A DNA stretch of 64,000 bases from Eupeodes corollae (GCF_945859685.1 NC_079149.1:42125136-42189135); one strand, 5' to 3'; positions 1 to 12,439 are shown, counted from the stretch's first letter. Notes: a model not told the origin generated them from the letters alone. Program-made: numbers and translations.

Positions 1-1075
1 ATAAAGAGATGGTGGGTATCGATTTAAAGCTCCTGGGTTTTTTCCAAGATCTGCCGTAGTGTTAATATTTGGTCGATATTGGACTTTCCTGGTCTGAAGC
101 CACACTGATAAGGACCTATCAGGTTATCGACGAACTATACTGATATTCCACTCATCAGGCATACTTTCTTCCGACCATATTCTGCAAATGAGTTGGTGCA
201 TGCTCCCTACCAAGTAGTCGCCTACAGCTTTGAATAGTTCGGCAGCGATGCCGTCAGCCCCAGCAGCTTTGATTGACTTCAGTTTACATATAGCTATCTT
301 AACTTCGTCGAGGTCGGATAGGTGGAATTGTTGATCTGCGTCGCCTGGGTGGATTGGTTCTATCTCCCTTTTAGCGGAATTCGGTTTGTCATCGCCGTTG
401 TATAATTTGGAGTAGTGGCATTTCCATATTTTCAACATAGACTGCGGTTCTACTACGATGTTCCCCTGGTCGTCTTTATAGACTTCGGTTCATGGCTGGT
501 ACCCTTGAGAAGTTTTTCTTACCTTTTGGTAAAATTTACGAACCTTATTCCTGTTGTGACATCCCTCTATCGTCTAGATCGCGCGCTTCGCGTGCTCTCT
601 TTTTTTTCAACTAAGTAGCCGGTGTTCCTCTCTCCTCTTCTGCTCGTAGAGCTTGCGAGCAGCTATGGTCCTTCTGTGTAACGCCGTTTTGTATGCCTAT
701 TGTTTCGCTGCGTGCGCTTGCCGGCATTCGTCGTCAAACCAGGCGTTTAGCTATTGTGACCGTGTGAAAACTAGCACTTCAGAAGCGGCATCTCTGATGG
801 CTACAAGGCAATGTTGAAACTGGTTTTCAATGCTTAATGCAGGCAGCATAGGACTTCTTAAGAGGTTACTAGAGACTGGATCAGAAGTTTCTTGTGTCTC
901 TTGCGATTGTAGCCGGCTAACGTCGAAGCTTTTAACAGTACTTCTTTGCTTGGCTTGGACCGGGTAATCCGTACCCGTACCTTGGCTACAACGAGGTAGT
1001 GATCCGAGTGAATGTTGGCCCCTCGGAAAGTTCGGATATCCTGTATACATGCAATGCGTTGGGCCGCACAAAAAG
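1..1075 (-). mobile_element. RTE-like LINE fragment (endonuclease end to reverse transcriptase start)
   Basis: Read on the minus strand, this holds the end of an AP-endonuclease (around 970-1075, ending near CMYTGYPNF), a linker rich in charged residues, and the start of a reverse transcriptase. The segment at 124-438 includes AICKLKSIKAAGADGIAAEL and IWSEESMPDEWN, the usual opening of the RT domain in insect LINEs whose RT carries the YADDIDIIGR motif. Several frames are needed, so the copy is broken. The RT continues off the left edge of the window. The same family occurs at 4553-6660 and 51646-52540. I compare it with RTE/CFDP2-type LINEs, but the clade is not proven. It lies in an intron of the SHPRH gene in the same orientation. 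Confidence 0.8.
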
Positions 1076-1336
1076 ATAATGAAAAACTGCGATGTATATT
1101 CTGGTGGCTGCTATCGAGAAAACCAACAACGGCTATTTATGTACATGCGGTTTTGTTATGAGTGTTAGGCAACAAGTGTTGAGCTATAAATAGATTTCTC
1201 AACAAGTGCCTAGAACATGCTCCCATATTATCAGATTACACATCACAAAAAAAATGGAAAATCATCCCTATATGGAAAAAAGTGTACCTACGTTGAACAG
1301 TTCTCTCTTCTAAGGCAAATCATGTTTGACATTTCT

Positions 1337-2180
1337 TCAATAGTAAAATGTAATTAATAATGTAATATGCTTGAACGCCAAATATTCTTTTTTATAAAAA
1401 AAAGCAATATTCCGACACGTGTTGATCATCACAGAAGTGATTCCGGGTAGCATGACGATATCATCCTCACAAAGGAACGCTTTAATCTTAGTATTCGAAT
1501 ATTTTACACCTTCTGGTAATGCATCGAATGTTCTTAATAAAAAGTGTGAATAAGCTTGGCATAAGTTCATATCCCTGTCTCACACCTGTTTATTTCCAAT
1601 ATATTTTTACCAACCCAGATGGTTAGTCTGGTTTCTATATACAAACTCGAAGGACTCATTCGAACTTTAATGACACTCCGGGTTCAAATAATTTATATAT
1701 TAACTCATTTCGGTACCTATATCAATGTCACTTTAAAATCAACAAAAAAAAAGTAGTTTTGTATTCCTGTACAAGAATAAGTCAGCTTTACTCCTGCTGC
1801 CTTTTTTATATATTTGGACAATTCTAGAACCTTTACTTCGTTGTAGTATAATTCCATGTTTGAATATTTGGTTAAAAGCATTTGCAAGATTTCTTATAAG
1901 TTGGTCTGCTTTTCTATATATTTACAGCTGTGTGAATCTTCCTCTTTTGATATGGCCATATCAAGAAACCTGACATTAAAGCCCATTGGGCGTATTGAAA
2001 CGTATAAGGGCTTATGAATATTGCGTTCATCAGTTTATTAAAATGAGTATGTAAACGTAACGTTTGGATCCAAGCTGCGACTTCTTCGCAAAGTTTAATA
2101 TTATTTGCTATTAAAATTGTTGCTCACACAGAACACCGAATAAACCATTTAAATGACATTCCTCTTGCACAATGTTATTG
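1337..2180 (-). mobile_element. Degenerate LINE reverse-transcriptase fragment
   Basis: Minus-strand frames around 1590-1400 read GVRQGYELMPSLF and then IKAFLCEDDIVML. These match the GVRQG..SP.LF and YADDIVLL blocks of a non-LTR reverse transcriptase, with the first residues of the YADD box replaced. The upstream part (1600-2180) has scattered readable stretches such as RFLDMAISKEEDSHS but many stops, so its assignment to the same element is an inference. It sits between SHPRH exon 10 and the RTE-like fragment at the window edge. It is not the family found at 1-1075, because the motif wording differs. Confidence 0.5.
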
Positions 2181-2235
2181 TTATTTTTTGAATTATTTAG
2201 AAAGAAAAAATGAAAATATAAAATTATGAACATAC

Positions 2236-5200
2236 CTCATAATCATAGACGTTAAAATGTGTTTTCTCTTCATCGTCCTTCGCTAGCGATATTCTCATCT
2301 TACACATGGCCAATTCATCATACGCCTTAACGGTGTACTCTATTTCAATCCAAAGTTTGACAAGTTCCTGCAAAGAATGGACCAAGAACAAAACACCACA
2401 TTAGTTTTAGAAACCTTGGTATATGTATTTTATTTATGAAACCTACTTTGTACTCTGTTTTCATTAAAGCAATGACCTCAAGCTGGGATTCGCAATCTTT
2501 GACAAAGCCTCTAAGATTTATGTTCTGTTTAACAGCCGACAAAATACCTAGAAAAACAATAATTTATTTTGTTAGGTTATTTGTGTTTTTCGGCGAAGAG
2601 GTGCGGTTTTACTTTTCACAACAGTTTCCTGCATTGTTGGATTCCATGTTCCTTCAGCGATACTTGTTTTCTCATCAATGCACTTATCAAATATCAAACA
2701 CTCATAATTTTTCATTAATTTATCTGCTTCACACAATTGACAGAGGATTTTCTTTTTCGTTTTCTTAACTTCTTGTCCATTTTCTTTCTAAAATCAAAAA
2801 TTTAACATTTAAAATCATGTTTCCACTTTTGAGTCTCCTCTCTTATACCTTTCGAATATGACAGTCGTATGCACTTTTAACAAAATCATTTATCATTCGC
2901 CATTTACCAACCGGAACAAACATCCTTGGACGGACATTTTGAAGAAAGAATTCAAACGATTGGAATTTTTTTGATAGATCCTTTCGAATTTTAATGATTT
3001 TTGTGTACCAAATTTCAAGTACCATCAGAACTGTATTGATCATTCGAAATCTTGAAATAGGAATAGAGAGCTTAAAAAACAACATTAAAATGCTAGGCAA
3101 GGATATACGAGTACCTTTCATATAAACTGCTGCTGTGTAAAACAAAAACTTCATCATTTATTTTAATAACCAATTGTTCATCAAGATTTCTATTTTTAAA
3201 TTCTTTTAAAACACTTTCCCATACTTTACATGAAAGTGTTAGATTTTTTTCATTCAATGCTTCAACTGATGACGCATAGGCTATTTCTGCAGCTTGAAGA
3301 TTCGAAGCATAAGGTTTTAGATACTTCCATTCGAGGGCATTGAATTGTTCTTCATATTCAGTTATGATTGGTGTGTCCTCGGAATTGATCATACGATAGG
3401 CTTGAATTGCATTATGAAGAGCATGAATTTGGAGAAGACTATCCACACTGGAATTGGTTATTTTATGTAGAAAAAGAAAACAAATTTAAATGGAAGGTGG
3501 ACAAACGAAAGAAATACCTTATGGGATCGGTATATTTTTTAGCAAGATCCAGAACACGTTCGTAGTAATCGATGGCAGCTTTGTAGTCCCCCTTGAGAAA
3601 TTTAAGAGCCGCCATACCTTAAGAAAATGTATACATAAAATATTTTGAAACATTTCGATAATTCAATTATATTTTTATTTGGTTAATTTCTGGATCCATA
3701 GAACGCTGGAAGACCGAAATAATAGAATTTGGAGGATTTAATATTTTGCTTAGATTAAGATAGAGGTAGAGATGAAAGACACAAGTAACCTTTGCTAGGT
3801 GAACAGATGTGTGCTAGAGGGTGCCGTTTTTATACCATACATTTGTTTGAGCTTTGAATGAGAGAATAAGATTTGGTAGAAAGACCTCTAGGGCTTTCTT
3901 CGCATACACGAAAGGAATCAGGTGTTTGATTTTTATTTCGGAAAGCTTATTATCGTTTAGGAATGTCTTACCCAAATAAAATATTATACTGGCCATTTCA
4001 TTACGGCAAATTAATAAATTTACGAATGAAGAACTTCTTTTGTTCACTAAGAGGCTACGGACAGTTAAAAATAAAATCGTACACATTTTTCAACTGATAG
4101 AAACCGATTGAACCACGACGAATATTAAAACGGGGGAAAAGGAAACCGGAGTTGGGTGAAGCATTACACATTCTTGAATCTTGATGTAGTGCTAAAACGA
4201 GATGTTCTTGCAATCGCCCTTCAAGTGTAAGTATTATCATCAATCAATTGTTGCAACTGACAACATTTTTGATAAAAATATTGTTAAAACAACGAAAGAG
4301 AGAGCGACGGTAATCAAGCAATGTACAAATATTGATTTTAATTATATTGTTTATCATTTTCAATACTGTTAAAAATGACTTAAGCATTTCATAGCGACAC
4401 ATTCCCCAACATGATAGTTATTCTCCAGTTGTGAATGGATAAAGCCTGAAAGGTTTTTTCCCCCAATGAATGATTTCTAAAGAACAAACTTTCTAATAAC
4501 AGATTTTATTTTGAAAATTCCGCTATTTGGGCAGCTATCACTTTTGAAGCGATCATCTTTTGTTAAGTAAAACAACGTTATTACTAAAAATGGAACGACT
4601 GAAATTTGTAAGAATTGACTTCAAAAGAAAAATCGGGTAAATTGTCCAATAAATGAGAACCGGGATGATAAGTGTCCTATAGATGGTGATGGAGAAGCAG
4701 TAATTTGCAAGAGTTATTCTTTGTTTTATTTCGGCGCTGGTGTCGTTGTCTGTGTAATTAGCGGTGCCTAGGTAGACAAAGTCCTTAACAACCTCAAAGT
4801 TATAGCTGTCCATGGCGACGTTTTGTCCAAGACGTCATTGTTCAATGTCCTTTTTTGATAACAGCATATACTTGGTCTTGCCCTCATTTACCACTAAACC
4901 CATCTTCTTCGCTTCCATCGCAATGCTCAAAAACGCTCCACTGACATCACGCTTTGATCTTCCAATTATGTCAATATCATCTGCGTATCCGAGAGTAGAC
5001 AGGGATGCCAAAACTAGACATTGCTCTGTAGAGCTCTTCCCTATAGACGCTGTCATATACGGATTTAAAATCGATAAAAAGATGGTGGGCATCGGTTTGA
5101 AGTTCCTGGGTTTTTTTCAAGAGCTGCCGTAATGTGAATATTTGGTTGATAGTGGACTTTCCTGGTCTGAAGCCACACTGGTAAGGACCAATCAGGTTTA

Positions 5201-8200
5201 CGTTGTTTACGAATGGCTTCAGACGTGCACATAATACGGAAAAGAGGATCTTATATGCAATGTTAAGGAGACTGAGACTTCTGTAGTTGGCGCAATTGAG
5301 AGGGTCTCCTTATGTATCAGGCACACTATGCTGAGATTCCACTTATCGGACATGCTTTCTTACGACCATATTTTGCAGATGAGTTGGTGCAACCTCCCTA
5401 CCAAGTCATCGCCTGCTGCTTTGAATAGCTTGGCAGCGATGACGTCAGCCCCAGCTTTGTTTGACTTCAGTTTAGATAAAGCTTTCTTCCTTCGTCGAGG
5501 TCGGGTAGGCGGAATTGTTGATATACGTCGGCGGCGCCTTGGTTGAGTGGTTCTATATCCCTTACAGTGGAATTCGGTTCGTCATCGTCGTTATACAATT
5601 TGGAGAAGTGGTCTTTCCATATTCTCAACATAGACTGCGGTTCTACTACGATGTTGCCCTGATCGTCCTTGCAGGCTTCGGTTCATGGCTGGTCACCTTG
5701 GGAGGTTTTTTTTACCTTTTGGTAAAACTTTCGAACCTCATTCCTGTTGTGACATCCCTATATCTCCTCGATAGCGAGCTTCTCGTGCTCTCTTTTTTTC
5801 TATCTAAGAAGCCAGTGTTCCTCTCTCCTCTTCTGCTCGTTAAACTCGCGAGCAGCTCTGGTTCATCTGTGCTGCGTCGTTTTGTATGCCTGTTGTTTTG
5901 CTGTGTGCGCTTGCCGGCATTCGTCGTCAAACCAGGGGTCTCGCTGTGGTGGCCGTGTGAAACCCAGCACTTCAGAGGCGGTATTTCTGCTGGCTGCAAG
6001 GCAATCTTGCCACTGGTTTTCAATGCTTAATGCAGGCAGCATAGGACTTCTTAAGAGGTTACTAGAGAATCGATCGGAAAATGACATGGCAATCTCTTGC
6101 GATTGTAGACGTCTTACTTCGAAACTTCTCACAGTACTTCCTTCCTTTGGCTTGGATCGGGATAACCGTAGCCATACCTTGGCTACAACGAGGTAGTGGT
6201 CTGAGTCAGTGTTGACCCCTCGGAATGTTTCGACATCCTATATACTGGAGAAGTGTCGTGCGTCGATCGCAATGTGGTTGACGGTTGATTGATCAGGAGA
6301 TTTCCATGTCCCCTTGTGGATATTGAGATATGTAAACTGCGTACTAGCTACCAGAACGTTTCGCCCCGCAGCGAAATCGACTAGCCTGAATCCGTTTTCG
6401 GAGGTGGTGTCGGTGGCTGTATCTCCCGATTATGCCACCAAAGATGTCTTCTCTTCGTAGCTTGGCGATAAAATCTCCTAAGACAATTTTAATGTCATAG
6501 CCAGGGCACAATACTCATATGTCTTGTCCAAGAGCTCGAAGAATATGTCTTTGGTGTCTTCATCTTTCTCCTCTGTTGGGGCATGCGCGCATATTAGGTT
6601 TATGTTGGCGAATTTAGACTTGATGCGGATTGTCCCGACGTATCACGACAAAGGTCAAGTCAGTGATATTAATAATTGAGATTTTGAGCGATGCTCAAGA
6701 AGAATTTTGAATATCGCTGCTGTAGACCGTAGTATTGAAGATTTGTAAGGAATGCATTGCACAATCGACATTATACCCTTTGGCTTAAAGCTTTCAAAAC
6801 ACAGTCATATATTGGGCATTGAAATGCATCAAAGTGATACGGATTTTCATCGAAAAATCTTTTTCAATTTTCGGTGATGAGACACTACATTAATAAGCAA
6901 AACTGTGGCATTTGGGTTTAGAAAAATCCAAGAATGATTTTTGAAGAGCCTCTTCCTCCACGACTTGTTACTTTTTGGTATGGTTTTAGAAGTGGGTTCC
7001 GCTTTAATGACAGAAGAAAGCATTGAGATTTTAAAGCTTAAATTAAAGTTAATAATTCTTAATTGGACAATACTGTCAATATCTAAATTTCAAGAGGAAG
7101 AGTGTGATACAAGAAATGAATATGAAGAAGTTCGCTTTTTTTAGAAACACGTCTTACAAATGCTTTTTCCCTCCATTTAGAGTAGGAACAATAGAAGGGA
7201 TAATATCCGGGCCATCATTTAGTACTCGCATGATACTATATAGCCATGGCACTATCTGGCAGTGTCGAATTTAATAGAAAACTATGCTGAAAGCAATTTG
7301 GGTTTATCTAACGACAATGCAGTGATCTTAACTTATTCACATCGAAGTTAAACTTAAAGATTAAGAGCGTAATATTTTCATATGAGCAGATAACCTAGCA
7401 TACAGTTAATGTGTGTTTGTGTTTTTGTTCTTTAAGTTTATGACCATTTCATTTTAATTCAATTCGTTTACCATTGTAAATTGATGCCATTGATCGCAAC
7501 TGATTTTTACATTCAGTTTCATTTGTTGTCTTCATATGATCCAAAAGTTCTTGAGGCTGTAGAAACTTTTTCACAACAGTTTCTGATTTAAATGATTTGA
7601 AACACAACACCGGAATTGAGCAATCTTGACGTAGCTTCAACATTGGTTGTAATATCTGAAAAGAAAACAAAAACAAATCATTTTAAAGACAAAATTTAAA
7701 AAGAATGTACTCTTCCTAACTTTATTTAAAACTTTGGTAGCGACTCCTTTGAGATCCGAATGACCCTTGATTTTGTTATAGAATGCATTTAAGCAATCGG
7801 CATGCTCATCTGAATAAAACAATTTCTCAATATTGTTTAATTCAATAAAGTGCAGAATCTCGCTTTGAGGTGGTATTCCGAGTTCCTGGTCGACGTCTGC
7901 CTTGCTTGTTCGCCACATGACCTTTTGCAGAGTTCTTATCAGTTTCTCACATCGATCATCATTAAATTCAGCTGCTAATTGCGTCCAAGTATCAACAGCC
8001 TCCTTAAAGCCAATAAAATCCAGGAGACTCATAAGATCGTCCAGAGAGCTTTGAATAGGAGTTCCTGTCACTGCCCAACGATTTATTGCTTTCAAACGAA
8101 ATCAACCAAGAGCATAGACTGTTTTTATTCAAAAAAAGAAAAGCTTAAAAATTACCTGGCAACTGTTTGACAACCAACGCAGCTTTTGATTTTGTAGACT

Positions 8201-9531
8201 CCATCTGGGCTTCATCCAGACACACACGCCACCAATCGACAAGCAGCAATGGTGAATTCACCCGCAACTTTCGCCGAGGCCTTCGGAAACTCATCTTCGT
8301 TTCGTTTGCTGCAGTAAAGTGAATTTCACTTCGAAGGCAAGTATAATCGGTCAGAACGATGTCGTAGCTTGCAAGCTCCCTGGGACTGATCTTCTGCTTG
8401 GAAACACCCTCGTAAAGGCAAACCCTGAGGGGTGGATTTGTGTGTTTATTGATTTCGGACAGCCACTGCAGTTTAATCGTTTGCGGAGAGACGATAACAG
8501 TGGCACATGAGGGAACTACAACGCCTTTCATTTCCCAGCATTTTGGGCAAATGTAACCTTCCTCCTTGCAAAGGGGAAAATCAATGTAAGAGCGAATACA
8601 TTGCTTGTGTTGATAGAGGAAGCAATTTGTGCATTGTTCGATGTCAGTCTGGTTCGTTGAGGTACAAACACAATGAAACTTAATTTCTTGGCTTTCCTCA
8701 AGACGTATTCTCTTTTTCGCTGGCTCCACACTGTGTGACCTTGAACTGAGAGTCCTTGGATTCAAGAGTATCAAAGATATGATTTCCACAGTCTTCCCAA
8801 GACCCATCTCTTCAGCTAGAATACCCCCTAGAGGAATGTCAAAGTCTTCTGCTTTCACCACACTAAGTTCAAGAGTCAACAAATTTACATAGTATTCGCA
8901 TCCCTCGGTTGAGATTAACTTTTCATAAAACTTTTGGAACTTTTCTGATTTCAATTCTCGGCGAAGCAACCATTTTATTGTTTTTTCTTGGTAGCTTCTA
9001 AGTCTGGGCTGCAGACGATCATTTCTGGCGAGTCCAACTTTTTTGTCCGTATTGTTCGAAGCCTCTGCCAGATGGGCAGTTCTGAGTAGACCATAGAGTT
9101 TAGTTGTAACTTCGTGTATTTTTGTCGTTCGTTTCCTGTTTGAAGCAGGAGTTTCAACAGCACGCGTTTGGGCAATGGATTGGAAGGACGGAAAGCATAT
9201 TGAGAGGACCTTTACTCGAGATGCTCGGTTTCTACCCGGCTGCCGGGTTCCATCGTGGAATATTGTCAGGTACTCCGCATCGTCACATTTTAGTGCGACT
9301 AAACAGAAATCACGATGTTTGGAAATATCTGAAAGGATAATGAAAGTATAGAATTATTATTTGTTCCTGGGGGAAATAACTTAATGAATCCTCCTTACCA
9401 ACTGTGTAAGTTGGGTCCCAGGTTATAAGAGGTTCGTAGAGTTTGCCATTATGAGTAATTGTAACTGAATTGTCGTCGGTTTCTTGATTTGTTTTCAAAA
9501 CTGCGATTTTGGATAAACATTTCACGGACAT
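2236..9531 (-). CDS. SHPRH: SHPRH-type SNF2 helicase / E3 ubiquitin ligase, 3' part outside window
   Basis: Ten exons were joined by splice sites and phase: 9531-9399, 9328-8156, 8088-7721, 7655-7472, 3617-3518, 3447-3115, 3050-2849, 2787-2613, 2547-2447 and 2367-2236. They give 967 codons. In order the protein has a short N-terminus, the SNF2 entry LQPRLRSYQEKTIKWLLRRE, the Walker A box AEEMGLGKT near residue 220, and an inserted PHD finger (CVCTSTNQTDIEQC to ICPKCW, about 262-310). Next come the DEAQ box in WWRVCLDEAQM, AINRWAVTGTPIQS, and the SHPRH-specific helical region (IHALHNAIQAYRM, YDELAMCKMRISLA). Family knowledge: SHPRH polyubiquitinates PCNA and remodels chromatin during replication stress. 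The expected RING and helicase-C domains are absent and should lie left of position 1. The 3.85 kb intron 4 contains a LINE. All ten exons stay in frame, so the gene looks functional. Confidence 0.9.
3620..4550. other. SHPRH intron 4, proximal AT-rich part
   Basis: This is intronic sequence between SHPRH exon 5 and the LINE fragment. Two overlapping minus-strand open stretches (4243-4055 and 4086-3814) read partly like protein, for example LALHQDSRMCNASPNSGF. They have no family I recognise and are joined only by a frame change. They could be a worn transposon or an old exon copy. No other feature is seen. Confidence 0.4.
4553..6660 (-). mobile_element. RTE-like LINE, endonuclease to RT C-terminus, multiply broken
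   Basis: Reading the minus strand from 6660 downward, the endonuclease part has VDFAAGRNVLVASTQFTYL and NIHKGTWKSPDQSTVNHIAI, ending DSDHYLVVAKVWLR. It is followed by the linker (LQSQEIAMSFSDRFSSNLL, 6132-5863), then the RT with GYADDIDIIGRSKRDVSGAF and MGLVVNEGKTKYML (5092-4835), and a C-terminal VVKDFVYLG block (4813-4553). Frameshifts and stops separate every part, so it is inactive. It lies inside intron 4 of SHPRH in the same orientation. It is the most complete copy of this family in the window. Neither the 3' tail nor a target-site duplication was found. Confidence 0.85.
6661..7470. other. SHPRH intron 4, distal part
   Basis: AT-rich intronic sequence between the LINE fragment and SHPRH exon 4. 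A 67-codon plus-strand open frame at 6941-7144 has no recognisable motif. I see no RNA gene, repeat boundary or exon here. Confidence 0.4.
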
Positions 9532-9534
9532 CGT

Positions 9535-9834
9535 TATAAAGAAACAGAAATAATAAACAAAAATTCAATTCAAATTGACATTTAATGGAACTGTTTGATT
9601 TAAAATTTGAAAGTGAGAAAATGCGCAGCGCGAAAATTATATTTTGCGCTTGGGATGTGTTGAGAGATAATGCAAAATATGATTCCCCTTTAACACGACG
9701 AAAGTAGTAGGATGTTTTGATGAATTATTCTTTTGCAAGTTGTTTAAAAAATTGCTTGTAATTTCAACATTAAGAAGAAAAACTTCATTAAGGAAGTAAT
9801 TGATAAAATTGAGAGTAAAGGCATACAAAATCGG
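9535..9834. other. Upstream region of SHPRH
   Basis: This is the sequence immediately 5' of the SHPRH start codon (9531 on the minus strand) and should contain its promoter. No TATA box or clear initiator was picked out. The rest is AT-rich with no feature. Confidence 0.4.
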
Positions 9835-9975
9835 TTCACAGTGGCTTGACTTGTACGTAGAACTCTCATGCCAGAGGTCTTGAATTCAACACTTGCCTAT
9901 TTCACTGGTACTGCCTTTCGTGAGGAGTTGACATTTATAATCTAAAAGTAATTCTTGTCATGAAAAGTACTACTT
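9835..9975 (+). repeat. tRNA-derived SINE, 5' half
   Basis: The segment from CAGTGGCTTGACTTGTACG to TCTTGTCATGAAAAGTAC matches, in the same order, the 5' half of the complete copy at 38320-38590 read on its minus strand. Shared blocks are the GGCNTGA head, ATGCCAGAGG, GGTACTGCCTNTNGTGAGGA and CTAAAAGTAATTCTTGTCAT. GGTCTTGAATTC resembles a polymerase III B box (GGTTCGANNCC) and GTGGCTTGAC the A-box region. The 3' half is missing, so the copy is partial. Confidence 0.7.
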
Positions 9976-10309
9976 AAGTCACTAGACAATACTTCCCAAC
10001 AGACTGTTACACCACCCAATTTTTTCATTTAATTTTTACCTCACACATTTCATATCAACCAGTTTCACAATTGTGTGTTAAAACTGAACTTAAATCGTTT
10101 ATCTTGTCGATTTCAGTGAGCCAATTGAAGTATATTAGAATTCACTAGAACATCTCTAAACAGGTTAATAGCAAGTGAAGTAAGGCACGTGGGTAACAGT
10201 AGCAAGATACATTTCTACTTTGCATGGACACCACCAAGAAATGGTTGCAGAATTGTAAAACTGGACAAACATAACCGATCCATTTAAATCTGGGGTGGAA
10301 TCAGCTAAG

Positions 10310-10385
10310 ATGATAGTTGACTATCATTTTTTTGATAGTCAAACTGACTATCACTTTCATTCCGTCTGTGTAAGATGATTTAACT
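10310..10385. repeat. Short palindromic repeat cluster (GATAGTTGACTATC type)
   Basis: GATAGTTGACTATC followed by GATAGTCAAACTGACTATC gives two overlapping inverted repeats within about 45 bases. Related words (GTGATAGTCAAATTGATA on the opposite strand) recur at about 10770-10800. This may be an AT-rich MITE, but no clear outer ends or duplication were found. Confidence 0.35.
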
Positions 10386-10481
10386 CAATTCAATTCGGTT
10401 GAGCAATTTCAGATTCGAAATGTCGAAATTAGTTGTTGCCTTGGTGAAATTTTAAATTGAAACTTAGAAAATATCTAAATA

Positions 10482-10550
10482 AATAAAAAAATAAATAAAT
10501 TAGGTGGCGCAACAGTTCATGAAGAACCAGGGCGAGAAATGTTGTCAGGG
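10482..10550 (-). repeat. 5'-truncated SINE insertion with 13-bp target-site duplication
   Basis: On the minus strand this reads CCCTGACAACATT, then CTGTTGCGCCACCTAATTTA and an A/T tail, which is the 3' end of the SINE at 38320-38590. It is flanked by a perfect 13-bp direct repeat, AAATATCTAAATA (10469-10481 and 10551-10563). It is therefore a complete but heavily 5'-truncated retroposition event and not a broken remnant. Confidence 0.75.
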
Positions 10551-10563
10551 AAATATCTAAATA

Positions 10564-11050
10564 CAAGTTTCAAATTGGCTGATTTTGAATAAAATTCTTA
10601 CTCTTCTTCCTTTTTTCGAATGTCGTAAGCTTTGTCGGCCAAAGGAATGTGTTTCTTTAAAGAAACAAAGTGAACTAAGAAAATGTTCCAGTCATTTGTT
10701 TAAGCGTCTGGTAGCTCTATTCGGAATAAACATATTTGTTCGAAAACGACTATCACATTTTTTTGTGACAGCTTTTTAGGTATCAATTTGACTATCACCT
10801 TATGCAGATCAAATTCAATCATTTTGATTGTCATTTATCAATAATCAATTTAAAAAAGGCTTTTATAAATTAAATGGAATATTATCAGCCATTTGTTCAA
10901 AAAATATCTTAAAATTACGAAACTTGCAAGCAAAAAATGATGGCCAAAAATATTAACCCAAAATAAGAAAAGTTGGTAGCTGACCCAGAAATAACCAACA
11001 AAAGCGAAAGAGAAATTAAGTATTTGCTATCGTATGGTTGGTTCGTTGTT
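10564..11050. other. Intergenic AT-rich sequence
   Basis: No gene or transposon coding is seen. A plus-strand open frame at 10585-10779 has no family resemblance. Inverted short words related to the 10310 cluster occur at about 10750-10800. Confidence 0.4.
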
Positions 11051-11054
11051 TCCC

Positions 11055-11209
11055 CACATACGACAGAGCCAATCCTTGGCTCGTTGGCTCGGGCTCGGCT
11101 CGTGGATTTTTGACTTGCTGAAAATCCAAACCGAGGTACTTCAGTTTCCTCACACACGACCGATTTTGGATCGGTTTGGGTCCATTCGGATCTTTGGCTC
11201 TGTCGTGTA
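11055..11209. repeat. Short element with terminal inverted repeats (CGACAGAGCCAA)
   Basis: CACATACGACAGAGCCAA at 11055-11072 is mirrored by the complement of TTGGCTCTGTCGTGTAAG at 11192-11209, giving inverted arms with 15 of 18 bases in common. The internal sequence is itself rich in small inverted repeats (TTTTGGATCGG, GGCTCGGGCTCGGCTCG). The size of about 155 bp and the lack of coding suit a MITE. No certain target-site duplication was found. Confidence 0.5.
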
Positions 11210-12435
11210 AGGCCAGCTTAAGAACAATATGTTTAACCATTTTTCTATAAGGTTTAGATTTTTTTAATTTAAAAACTACTTTTACTTTTATTTTGATGAT
11301 GGTGATTGCATCAGAAAAAATAGTCGATCGCATTTTAAAGTTTTTTCACACCAAAATAATGTTTTGAACTTTGCTTTTCTAAAAACTAAACTAAGTGCAG
11401 ATTTTTATATACGTCAAACGTTGCAAGTGAACTTGTGAACCGTGTACTGTCTGAATAAAAATCTGAAATAAAATTTGTTGTGTAAGAACTCTTGTACGAC
11501 AATTCACTACTGATCCCATTTCACCTGTGTGATCAAGCATGTTCGCTGAATTTATAAATAGTACCTAATATCATCCATTCAAATTTTAGATAATTAATAC
11601 AAAAATGGAAACGTCTAATATATGTAAATTGTTGTGCCATGGAATACGAATTATATAATCCATGACTAAAGTGTCTCTTTCGAAAATAGTGAAACTATTT
11701 TCAAGAAGTCAGTGATGTGAAGAATAAAAATCGTGTGCGTCGCTGAAGAACAACTAAACATAATATGTATTGCTTCGCTGTATTCTGAACTTTTGAAGGA
11801 AGCTCAGATTTTAGTTTGGAAAGAGGATAGGGTCTGAAAGTGTTTAAAGCTCTGTTAATGTAAGAACTCAAATCAGTCATTCAAAACCAACATCGTATAT
11901 AAACTAACTTATTGGATCTTAAAATTCATCAAAAATAGTCAGACTTTCATTAAAAACCTTCTTCAAATATGAAATATGTCTCCTTAATCAACGTGTCTTT
12001 TTTGTGTTTTTGGGCCTTGTGATGAATGAAACTATTGCTGTAAATTTAGCAGTGTATTCCTTTTTATGTTAAATATTTATTTTACGTAGATATTTTTAAA
12101 GCTCTTTTATTAATTAAATAAAAAACACTTTAAGGCTTTGCGATACATTACAATTAAAGATAATATAGCCCCAAAACTACAGATGGAGGTTCTTTCCTTG
12201 GACAAAGAAAGATATGTCTTCCTAAATTAGTAATATTATCGTTTTTAACAATAATTTTTTTATCTTATCACATTTTTTGTTTTACTTACTTTAATAACCT
12301 GAGTATCCTCCATTATTATCCAAAACTTTTTAAAGTCGTCACGGCATTGGCTCTATTAACTTTCGGCTTGTTGCTGGGGTATGGAATACCATTCTCTTTG
12401 AACCGCTTCCCACAATTAGTTTCCATTCGTGAAAA
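11210..12435. other. Intergenic AT-rich sequence
   Basis: No coding region, RNA gene or repeat end was recognised over this stretch. It separates the TIR element from the Tc1 relic. Confidence 0.4.
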
Positions 12436-12439
12436 ATTT

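Noticed and set aside
2436..2768. 110-codon plus-strand frame
   Set aside because: It lies antisense across SHPRH exons 8 and 9, whose minus-strand reading and splice phases are convincing.
3814..4243. Possible small gene or old exon in SHPRH intron 4
   Set aside because: Two overlapping frames in different phase, no recognised motif and no splice support. Kept only as a note in the intron entry.
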